Source: Fidelibacterota bacterium (GTDB lineage Bacteria > Fidelibacterota > UBA2242 > JAFGTP01). Taken from it: a DNA stretch of 5,772 nucleotides. The stretch lies in NCBI GenBank assembly GCA_021735285.1, contig JAIPHI010000168.1, positions 1 to 5,772 of the forward strand. Direction: 5' to 3'. Every line of letters begins with the position of its first letter. Position 1 is the stretch's first letter. The position numbers and the translations under genes were made by a program. Under the pieces are notes generated by a model, which had not been told where the DNA came from, did no database searches, and worked only from the letters and a program-made list of their open reading frames with translations. Below are positions 1 to 5,772 of the stretch, piece after piece.

Positions 1-2
1 GC

Positions 3-59
3 CAGCATCCAGATTGGTTTAGAGAGACCTGTAAAAGAATCTCGATAGTGTTGGATTAA
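3..59 (+). CDS. Possible C-terminal end of an upstream gene (partial)
   Basis: The reading frame starting at base 3 is open from the left edge to a TAA at 57-59 and reads as ordinary protein (QHPDWFRETCKRISIVLD). The frame starting at base 1 is also open, to a TAG at 46-48, so the assignment is uncertain. I prefer the longer frame because its composition, with a W-F pair and an amphipathic charged helix, looks more like a real protein C-terminus. The piece is too short to suggest a family. The AT-rich, stop-rich sequence that follows fits an intergenic region. Confidence 0.3.
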   Translation, partial: QHPDWFRETCKRISIVLD

Positions 60-96
60 TTTACCGAACATTAGCTTCCTTTGAAAAATAAAAAAT

Positions 97-159
97 TTGA
101 CAAAAAATTTATTAAAACTTCATATCTATTGCTATTAAAAGAAAGAATGGTTTTATAAA
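97..159 (+). promoter_or_regulatory. Candidate promoter region for the sulfotransferase-like gene
   Basis: This AT-rich stretch holds an exact TTGACA at 97-102, but the hexamers 17-18 bases downstream match TATAAT poorly. A second option pairs TTGCTA (129-134) with TATAAA (154-159) over a long 19-base spacer. Neither is a clean sigma-70 promoter, and in AT-rich DNA such matches arise by chance. The location, 100-160 bases before the start codon at 260, is plausible. Confidence 0.2.
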
Positions 160-259
160 TTTTCCCGCTTTTTTTCAAACCTGGTTTAAAAATTACAACC
201 CTGAATAAACAGCCTCAGAAGCAATTAAAATTTTACTCTTTATTGAGAAAGGAGCGATA

Positions 260-1225
260 ATGAAGCTGAATCAATTCAGACTGAGAGATGAGCCTGTCAA
301 AAATGATGAAGTGGCCAGTAAAATCGAAATATTACATATTGACAAACTACCGCGGATAATAATCGGGATTGGCCCTTGTCGGGGTGCCACAACTTTCACT
401 CTGAGACTTTTTGGGGCTTCGGGCATATTGCCGTTTTATCAACATTTTAAATACGTACTTCGTAATCTTCTTCATAATGAAAACTGGACCTGGAAAATAC
501 CGGATACTGATAGTATTGAAATTTTTTATAACAAAGAGACAATCGGACCTTATACCCAGGAGGAATGTAATTTTGAGCCAATTGTTGTCTTTGAAAAAGT
601 GATTCAAAAAGCTCTCAAAAAACAGGCTCCCTATCTAAACCAAAAAGATATTATAGAGGAAACCCAAAATATAATCAGAGAAAAAGTGGAACTATTATTT
701 ATAATGCGCGATCCTTACAGCACCTGGCGTTCCTGGAAAAAGGAATGGGTAGCTCGCAAAGGACTGCCTGCCGCTCATATGTTTGAGAGATTCGTCGTCA
801 GTTATAATCAAATCTGGCATATTTGGCAAAGGGCCCGTGAACTATCCTATCCCTGCCATGTGCTTGTCCGCGATGCCTATCGTAATATCGAGAAAACATT
901 CAATGACCTTTTCCTTGATCTTGAATTACCTTTCCCTCCCATTCTTTATAATTGGTCAAAACATATTGAAGAAAATGGTTTGGATATTGTCTTCCCTGAT
1001 AAGACTCCCGCTATTTATGATACCCATAGCTTTTTAATCAAGGCTAAGACTTCAAATCATGTTATCTATAAGGAGTCACCCCCTATAGATACGCAAGATA
1101 AATATAATATTGCAATCAATCATAACAATTTACCTGATATTTATCAATATTTCCTCGGCAGGCATCTGGAAATGAATAAAATAAGAGATAGACATTATTT
1201 AATGAAAGACGAAGCAAGTTTTTAA
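260..1225 (+). CDS. P-loop sulfotransferase-like protein
   Basis: This 321-residue protein is probably cytoplasmic, with no signal peptide or membrane segment. After a short polar N-terminus, a hydrophobic beta strand (residues 31-38) leads into G-P-C-R-G-A-T-T (38-45). This aligns with the 5'-phosphosulfate-binding loop of PAPS-dependent sulfotransferases, usually P-R-S-G-T-T or similar. A second strand (143-149) leads into R150-D151-P152 with S158 eight residues after the arginine, the layout of the 3'-phosphate-binding motif. A K-E-T-x-G-P stretch at 92-97 and a Tyr-Gln-x-x-Lys stretch at 60-64 look like family-specific conserved points. Together these suggest transfer of a sulfuryl group from PAPS to an unknown acceptor. 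Because the first loop is divergent, catalytic activity is inferred. The ATG is supported by AGGAG at 250-254, five bases upstream. The gene stands alone, with gaps of about 200 and 267 bases on either side. Confidence 0.7.
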   Translation: MKLNQFRLRDEPVKNDEVASKIEILHIDKLPRIIIGIGPCRGATTFTLRLFGASGILPFYQHFKYVLRNLLHNENWTWKIPDTDSIEIFYNKETIGPYTQEECNFEPIVVFEKVIQKALKKQAPYLNQKDIIEETQNIIREKVELLFIMRDPYSTWRSWKKEWVARKGLPAAHMFERFVVSYNQIWHIWQRARELSYPCHVLVRDAYRNIEKTFNDLFLDLELPFPPILYNWSKHIEENGLDIVFPDKTPAIYDTHSFLIKAKTSNHVIYKESPPIDTQDKYNIAINHNNLPDIYQYFLGRHLEMNKIRDRHYLMKDEASF

Positions 1226-1336
1226 TATTTTTTCACCTCTCATAATGGCCTTGCTTTCAACTCTTAAAAATCATTTTTTAATATACATACTATTGGATCA
1301 AATGGTTTCTGTTGCTACATTTTTTCATAATATGTT

Positions 1337-1367
1337 TTTGGTAATTATTGATAATAGTTTAATTTTG
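1337..1367 (+). promoter_or_regulatory. Candidate Bacteroidetes-type promoter (-33/-7)
   Basis: TTTG at 1337-1340 and TAATTTTG at 1360-1367 are separated by 19 bases. This matches the Bacteroidetes primary sigma consensus of TTTG, 19-21 bases, then TAnnTTTG. It would start transcription near 1374 and give a leader of about 120 bases before the C45 hydrolase gene at 1493. The match is to short degenerate motifs in AT-rich DNA, and it is not certain that this organism uses that sigma specificity. Confidence 0.3.
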
Positions 1368-1379
1368 TATCATTGATGC

Positions 1380-1420
1380 ATCTTGAAGCAGAATCCAGCT
1401 ATAACATGCTATTTCAAGAT
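1380..1420 (+). repeat. Inverted repeat in the leader of the C45 hydrolase gene
   Basis: ATCTTGAA (1380-1387) is the exact reverse complement of TTCAAGAT (1413-1420). A possible G-U pair extends the stem to nine pairs, and the loop contains a minor AGC/GCT pairing (1397-1399 with 1408-1410). The right arm overlaps a ten-base palindrome, AAGATATCTT (1416-1425), so the site could also be a DNA operator. No run of T follows, so this is not an intrinsic terminator. It ends 13 bases before a strong Shine-Dalgarno sequence. Confidence 0.35.
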
Positions 1421-1433
1421 ATCTTTGGAAATT

Positions 1434-1440
1434 AAGGAGG
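1434..1440 (+). promoter_or_regulatory. Perfect Shine-Dalgarno sequence without a start codon at normal distance
   Basis: AAGGAGG matches the 16S rRNA anti-Shine-Dalgarno sequence perfectly, yet no ATG, GTG or usable TTG lies 5-10 bases after it. A TTG at 1456 opens a 65-codon frame that overlaps the hydrolase gene out of frame and looks non-coding. The true hydrolase ATG is at 1493, with only a weak AGG (1481-1483) before it. The site may act as a ribosome standby site or be a relic of an earlier start. Confidence 0.45.
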
Positions 1441-1492
1441 AGTAAAAACCCTGCTTTGAATTTGGAGTCAAGCAAAAATAAGGTTTTATCCT

Positions 1493-3016
1493 ATGAAAAG
1501 ACACCTCATAATTTTATTATTAGTGCTCATTGTTGGGAGTCTATCCGGTCAGCGGGTAAAAGGACGCTTAGAGGAAGTGGATGGCAAACAAGTTTTGACC
1601 CTTTGGGGAACTCACCGGGAAAGAGGTTATGCTCATGGATATTTGCTGGGTGAGGATTTCGTAAGTATATTTGATGAGTATATAGTCAAATTTTTATGTG
1701 ATAGTTCTGTAAATTATTATAATACAATGCAGGAATTATTTATTAATAGATATTCCATAGAGGATAAATATCAAATAGAAGCTGAAGCAATGCTGCAAGG
1801 CATGCTGGATAAAGGCACCGATATTTATAATAATATTCTTGAAAGAAACTTGAATTCAAAAGATATACTGATATGCAATGCAATCCCCGATCTTAGTCAA
1901 TTGATGTATCTATTACCAAATAGTATGGGATGTGCAAGTATCTCCAGCTGGGGAAGCAGTACTGAAGCCGAACTTGATGGCCATTTAGTTATTACCAGGC
2001 TCCTGGATTGGGATGCTCATTCCAGTCTCTATGAGAACAATCTACTCATTGTAAACCTGCCCAGTGAAGAGAGTGAGCAGCCCTGGATATCTTTCACTTT
2101 TGCCGGATTTCTTGGTGCTTTATCCGGTATAAACGCAGCTCAAGTAGGAGCTTTTATGCATATGGGAAACGAATTTCAGTGTCAGGCTAATGATCCTTAT
2201 TATCCAATTTTACTGACTATTCGTAATGGCATTGAATTGGATGATTACAACCAGGATAAACAGAATAATCCCCAGGATATCGTCCAGGCTATAAAAGATA
2301 GAAATCGCTCAATGGGCTCCATTGTGCATGCTTTTCAGGATCATGGCAATGAGTCACCCCCCCTCATTATTGAGAGTAATAATGTAAAAGAAGTAGATGT
2401 TCGGGATAAATCTGATAATACTGCAATTAATGGTTCCAACTTAGCAGCCACGAATCACTTTCGAACTTTGTATTCACCTGCTACATGTTCTCGTTATGAT
2501 GGCATTATAGATTCATTAAATATAAGTGCCACAATATCAGCGCAGAGAAGCTGGCAAATTCTGGCAAATGCAGCAAAGAGCGAGGGAAATTTACAGGCAA
2601 TTCAATATATCGGGTCGAAGAATCTTATTAAGTGGTCAACCACCAGTTCCAAAGAAAACCTAGCCTATTCAAAAGCACCTACTCAGTTCTATCTCGACTC
2701 TCTTTTTAGTAATCCGGCCAAAATTAATATAGAGCAGTCCCCAAATCGAATTCCAAGTTTTGTATTGAAACAAAATTATCCTAATCCCTTCAATCACAGC
2801 ACTACCATCGAGTTTCAGTTAACAAAGACAGAGAATGTTTCTCTAACAATTTTCAACTCTCTGGGAGAAGTCGTTAAAAATTTAGTCACACAAAAACTAA
2901 ATAGTGGACACCATCACTATGAATGGAATGCTGAAGGATTCCCCAGTGGTATCTATTTTTATCAACTTCAAACTAAAGCCCATAGCCAGATCAAAAAGTT
3001 GCTTCTACTAAAATAA
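1493..3016 (+). CDS. Exported C45-family (AAT-like) Ntn hydrolase with T9SS-type C-terminal sorting domain
   Basis: This is a 507-residue exported protein. Residues 1-19 form a signal peptide: K-R, a leucine/isoleucine/valine core, then S-L-S-G with Gln20 as the probable mature N-terminus. The L-W-G-T-x-x-E-R-G-Y-A-x-G block (37-49) is typical of penicillin acyltransferase-like C45 proteins. G146-C147 is the expected self-cleavage site, exposing Cys147 as the N-terminal nucleophile. It is followed by D-G (162-163) and R-x-L-D-W (169-173), and N321-H322-F323 resembles the conserved Asn-His-Phe of the family. Residues from about 421 to the end form a sorting domain with N-Y-P-N-P-F-N (428-434), S-G-I-Y-F-Y (485-490) and a K-K-L-L-L-L-K end. 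The enzyme probably hydrolyses or transfers an acyl group on an amide or ester outside the cytoplasm, with unknown substrate. The ATG at 1493 is chosen because it begins the signal peptide. No partner gene is adjacent. Confidence 0.82.
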   Translation: MKRHLIILLLVLIVGSLSGQRVKGRLEEVDGKQVLTLWGTHRERGYAHGYLLGEDFVSIFDEYIVKFLCDSSVNYYNTMQELFINRYSIEDKYQIEAEAMLQGMLDKGTDIYNNILERNLNSKDILICNAIPDLSQLMYLLPNSMGCASISSWGSSTEAELDGHLVITRLLDWDAHSSLYENNLLIVNLPSEESEQPWISFTFAGFLGALSGINAAQVGAFMHMGNEFQCQANDPYYPILLTIRNGIELDDYNQDKQNNPQDIVQAIKDRNRSMGSIVHAFQDHGNESPPLIIESNNVKEVDVRDKSDNTAINGSNLAATNHFRTLYSPATCSRYDGIIDSLNISATISAQRSWQILANAAKSEGNLQAIQYIGSKNLIKWSTTSSKENLAYSKAPTQFYLDSLFSNPAKINIEQSPNRIPSFVLKQNYPNPFNHSTTIEFQLTKTENVSLTIFNSLGEVVKNLVTQKLNSGHHHYEWNAEGFPSGIYFYQLQTKAHSQIKKLLLLK

Positions 3017-3251
3017 TTATACTAGATAGGATTTTGAAAAAAACAGTTATCAGAATATTTCAAAGCAAGATCATCACTAATTCCTGACAACAATATTATT
3101 TCAATGCAAATTATCATGAGTTTCCCCACCCTATCATAGTACTATTAATATTTGCCAATTAAACAACTTCTTGATTTTAAATGTCCTGAATATTACTTAC
3201 TTTTATGGTTGTATGACAAAAATTTGATAATGTCTTAGTGCAGGAGCTATT

Positions 3252-5772
3252 ATGAGCAGTCAGACAAAAAAATATTTACTAATATCCAAAAAAGCCCGGG
3301 ATAAATATAACTTTGATGAAGTGCTTTTTTCCCAAACCGGTGATGCGATTTTTTCTAATTTTCATGCTGTGCGTACTTTTTCAGAAAAGATCAATAATAA
3401 GCGTAATGTTATTGAGCTTCCGGAGAAAGCCGTAAGCGCCGGTGAGATAAATGGCATGGGTTTGATCCATGAAATTTTACATTTAATTATTAAGAAATAC
3501 CTCAGACAGGAAGGTGAATCAATCATAGACGAAGCTATGAAAAATCTACAGCACACCTATGGAGAAGAGGAATTAAACAATACGATTAAAACCTTTGTAG
3601 CCGAATTTCCACCCCCGCCTGTCTATAAAAATGAAATAAGTGTAGAAGATTATATTGATCAGATACAAGGTGATAAGGATGCCAGGCATTTAATGGTAGA
3701 AGAAATGGCTCTACTCTGGTTAGCTAATACAAATCCTGCTTTTTCTGATTATCTGGAATTGTTCGACGATGAAACACTCGATCGCAACACCAAATATCAA
3801 AAAATAATTAAATCACTGCGCGATTTCCTTGAGGAGAAACCTAAGTTCGGACCCCGCAATGAAAATTTGATAGAGATGCTGCAAGGGCCAGCCCGGGAAG
3901 TACCTCATTCCATTGATGGACAACTGGAATGGATCAGGAAAAATTGGGGTGACCTGATTGATGATTATTTCTACAGAATATTGATGGGACTGGATTTAAT
4001 AAAAGAAGAAACCAAGATGCGAGGTCTTGGCCCCGGTCCAGCGTTGAAACAAAAATTCGATCATTTAACCGAAGAAAAAGAACAATTCAGTGAAGACCTG
4101 GACTGGATGCCCAAAGTTGTGATTCTTGCTAAAAATACATATGTATGGCTACATCAACTATCAGAAAAATATAACCGTGATATTTCAAAATTAAATCAAA
4201 TTCCTGATGAAGAGCTCGACCAGCTGGCTCAGAGAGGTTTCACCAGCCTATGGCTAATTGGCCTGTGGGAACGCAGTCAGGCTTCCGAGGATATCAAGAA
4301 GAGAATGGGTAATCCGGAGGCTGTAGCTTCGGCATATTCACTTTATGATTATATAATTGCTAACGACTTAGGCGGGGAAGAAGCCTATCAGGATCTGAGG
4401 CAACGCGCCCGTTCCAGAGGTATTCGACTCTGTGGAGATATGGTGCCTAACCACGTAGGCATTGATGGAAAATGGGTAATCGAACATCCGGATTGGTTTA
4501 TATCTCAGGATTATCCTCCTTTCCCTTCCTACTCTTTTAATGGCCCTGATATATGCAGAGATGAGAGAGTGAGCATTCACCTTGAGGACCATTATTATGA
4601 TCATAGTGATGCTGCAGTAGTTTTTAAAAGGGTGGATACTTATACTGGGGACACAAAATATATCTATCATGGTAATGATGGCACCAGTATGCCCTGGAAT
4701 GATACAGCACAATTAAATTATCTCAAAGAGGAAGTACGAGAAGCAGTGATCAATACGATTTTACATGTAGCTCACAATTTTGATGTGATTCGATTTGATG
4801 CAGCCATGACCCTGGCGAAGAAACATTATCAAAGATTGTGGTTTCCTAAGCCTGGAACCGGGGGTGATATACCCTCCAGAACAGAGTATAGTATGACTCG
4901 CGAAGAATTTGATGAATATTTTCCTAAAGAATTCTGGCGGGAGGTAGTTGATCGGGTTAAAGAAGAAGAGCCTGATACACTTTTATTGGCGGAAGCTTTC
5001 TGGATGATGGAAGGCTATTTCGTACGCACTCTGGGCATGCATCGGGTTTACAATAGTGCCTTTATGAACATGATCAAAAATGAGGACAATGCCAAATATC
5101 GTCAGGCCATTAAAGATGTTTTGGAATTCAACCCCCAAATTTTAAAACGCTATGTCAATTTTATGAATAATCCTGATGAAGAGACAGCCCACGCTCAATT
5201 TGGTCAGGATGACAAATATTTTGGCACCTGCACAATGATGGTAACTCTGCCCGGTTTACCAATGTTTGGCCACGGCCAGGTGGAAGGCTACAAAGAAAAA
5301 TACGGCATGGAATTCAAAAAAGCCTATTGCGATGAAAAACCTGATCCGGAACTTGTTCGCCGCCATGAAAGAGAAATCTTTCCTCTTCTCCACAAGCGTT
5401 ATCTTTTTTCTGAAGTTGATAATTTCTATTTTTATGATTTTGTCACACCTGAGGGTTCAGTTGATGAAAATGTATTTGCCTATTCAAATAGTGCTGGAGA
5501 CGAAAGAGCAATAGTATTCTATAATAATAAATTTCAAGACACATCCGGCTGGATCAAGCATTCCTTACCCAAAACAGATAAGAAAGCAAATGGCGAAGAC
5601 AAGGGCATGGAATCCAAAAGTCTGGCAGAAGCCTTAGAATTAACAAATGATGACAATTACTTTACGATCTTTCGAGACCATAAAAACAATTTACATTATA
5701 TCCGTAATAATAAGGACCTCCATAAAGATGGAATTTTTGTCTCCCTGGGCGCTTTTAAATATCATGTTTTTC
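3252..5772 (+). CDS. Large GH13 alpha-amylase-family enzyme (3' end outside window)
   Basis: The frame is open for 840 codons to the right edge with no stop. The ATG has AGGAG at 3242-3246, five bases upstream. There is no signal peptide, so it should act in the cytoplasm on an alpha-glucan such as glycogen or maltodextrin, or on a related sugar. Residues 1 to about 285 are mostly helical and match no standard GH13 accessory domain I recognise. The barrel begins near 288. Region I is D396-M-V-P-N-H401, the region V-like motif is A-Q-L-N (486-489), and region II is D511-V-I-R-F-D516 with R514 and nucleophile D516. Region III contains acid/base E581 in L-A-E-A-F-W, and region IV is F637-M-N-N-P-D642, so the transition-state Asp is kept but the usual His is Pro. 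P-G-L-P-M-F-G-H-G-Q (667-676) corresponds to the barrel-end G-x-P-x-x-x-x-G-x-E/Q motif. A beta-rich domain C starts near 720. I recall similar large unassigned alpha-amylase homologues in Chloroflexi and FCB-type bacteria. The exact reaction (hydrolase, transferase or isomerase) cannot be told. Confidence 0.88.
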   Translation, partial: MSSQTKKYLLISKKARDKYNFDEVLFSQTGDAIFSNFHAVRTFSEKINNKRNVIELPEKAVSAGEINGMGLIHEILHLIIKKYLRQEGESIIDEAMKNLQHTYGEEELNNTIKTFVAEFPPPPVYKNEISVEDYIDQIQGDKDARHLMVEEMALLWLANTNPAFSDYLELFDDETLDRNTKYQKIIKSLRDFLEEKPKFGPRNENLIEMLQGPAREVPHSIDGQLEWIRKNWGDLIDDYFYRILMGLDLIKEETKMRGLGPGPALKQKFDHLTEEKEQFSEDLDWMPKVVILAKNTYVWLHQLSEKYNRDISKLNQIPDEELDQLAQRGFTSLWLIGLWERSQASEDIKKRMGNPEAVASAYSLYDYIIANDLGGEEAYQDLRQRARSRGIRLCGDMVPNHVGIDGKWVIEHPDWFISQDYPPFPSYSFNGPDICRDERVSIHLEDHYYDHSDAAVVFKRVDTYTGDTKYIYHGNDGTSMPWNDTAQLNYLKEEVREAVINTILHVAHNFDVIRFDAAMTLAKKHYQRLWFPKPGTGGDIPSRTEYSMTREEFDEYFPKEFWREVVDRVKEEEPDTLLLAEAFWMMEGYFVRTLGMHRVYNSAFMNMIKNEDNAKYRQAIKDVLEFNPQILKRYVNFMNNPDEETAHAQFGQDDKYFGTCTMMVTLPGLPMFGHGQVEGYKEKYGMEFKKAYCDEKPDPELVRRHEREIFPLLHKRYLFSEVDNFYFYDFVTPEGSVDENVFAYSNSAGDERAIVFYNNKFQDTSGWIKHSLPKTDKKANGEDKGMESKSLAEALELTNDDNYFTIFRDHKNNLHYIRNNKDLHKDGIFVSLGAFKYHVF

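Noticed and set aside
1264..1281. A TTAAAAA / TTTTTTAA palindrome downstream of the sulfotransferase-like gene, considered as a terminator.
   Set aside because: The stem is only A-T pairs with a three-base loop and would be too weak for an intrinsic terminator.
1245..1376. A 43-codon + strand frame (ATG to TGA) encoding a hydrophobic peptide between the first two genes.
   Set aside because: It has no Shine-Dalgarno sequence, and its hydrophobic content is expected from T-rich DNA. It also overlaps the candidate promoter, so it is more likely chance than a small membrane protein.
1456..1653. A 65-codon + strand frame starting at TTG, 14-15 bases after the perfect AAGGAGG.
   Set aside because: The spacing is too long, and most of the frame overlaps the hydrolase signal peptide and first conserved block in another frame. 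Its translation has no family-like features.
3136..3145. A perfect ten-base palindrome, ATAGTACTAT, between the hydrolase and GH13 genes.
   Set aside because: It is short, has no loop or following T-run, and sits alone without a second copy or promoter overlap. Chance is sufficient in AT-rich DNA.
4368..4712. A 114-codon minus-strand open frame.
   Set aside because: It lies inside the GH13 catalytic barrel, opposite conserved motifs including region I. It is a shadow of that gene.
260..5772. The idea that the three genes form one functional operon or new system.
   Set aside because: The gaps of 267 and 235 bases, the different cellular locations and the unrelated enzyme types give no positive support for a joint function.

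Overview
The window carries three complete or nearly complete protein genes, all on the + strand. They are separated by AT-rich gaps of about 200 to 270 bases. The coding sequence is moderately AT-rich. The best taxonomic clue is the C-terminus of the middle protein, a secretion-sorting domain with the N-Y-P-N-P-F-N signature, an S-G-I-Y-F-Y strand and a lysine/leucine-rich tail. This domain is typical of the Fibrobacteres-Chlorobi-Bacteroidetes (FCB) assemblage and related candidate phyla such as Ignavibacteriae, Calditrichaeota, KSB1, Marinimicrobia and Cloacimonetes. The placement is an inference from one domain, and the species cannot be named.

Layout: bases 1-59 probably hold the last codons of an upstream gene. 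Bases 260-1225 encode a 321-residue P-loop protein of the sulfotransferase type, with recognisable but divergent PAPS-binding motifs. Bases 1493-3016 encode a 507-residue exported protein made of a signal peptide, a cysteine-type Ntn hydrolase domain (peptidase family C45, penicillin acyltransferase-like) and a type IX secretion-like sorting domain. From 3252 to the right edge (5772) runs an 840-codon open reading frame whose stop lies outside the window. It is a very large cytoplasmic GH13 (alpha-amylase family) enzyme with an unusual N-terminal region of about 285 residues before the catalytic barrel.

The gaps between genes make three separate transcription units more likely than one operon, and no shared pathway is evident. 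One product is probably a cytoplasmic transferase, one an exported acylase or amidase, and one an intracellular alpha-glucan enzyme. The leader of the middle gene is the most structured non-coding stretch: a possible Bacteroidetes-type promoter, an inverted repeat, a perfect Shine-Dalgarno sequence with no start codon at normal distance, and then the real start 52 bases further on.

I found no mobile element, CRISPR array, RNA gene or convincing intrinsic terminator. No new multi-gene system is apparent. The points worth following up are the domain combinations and divergent active-site motifs in the three proteins.
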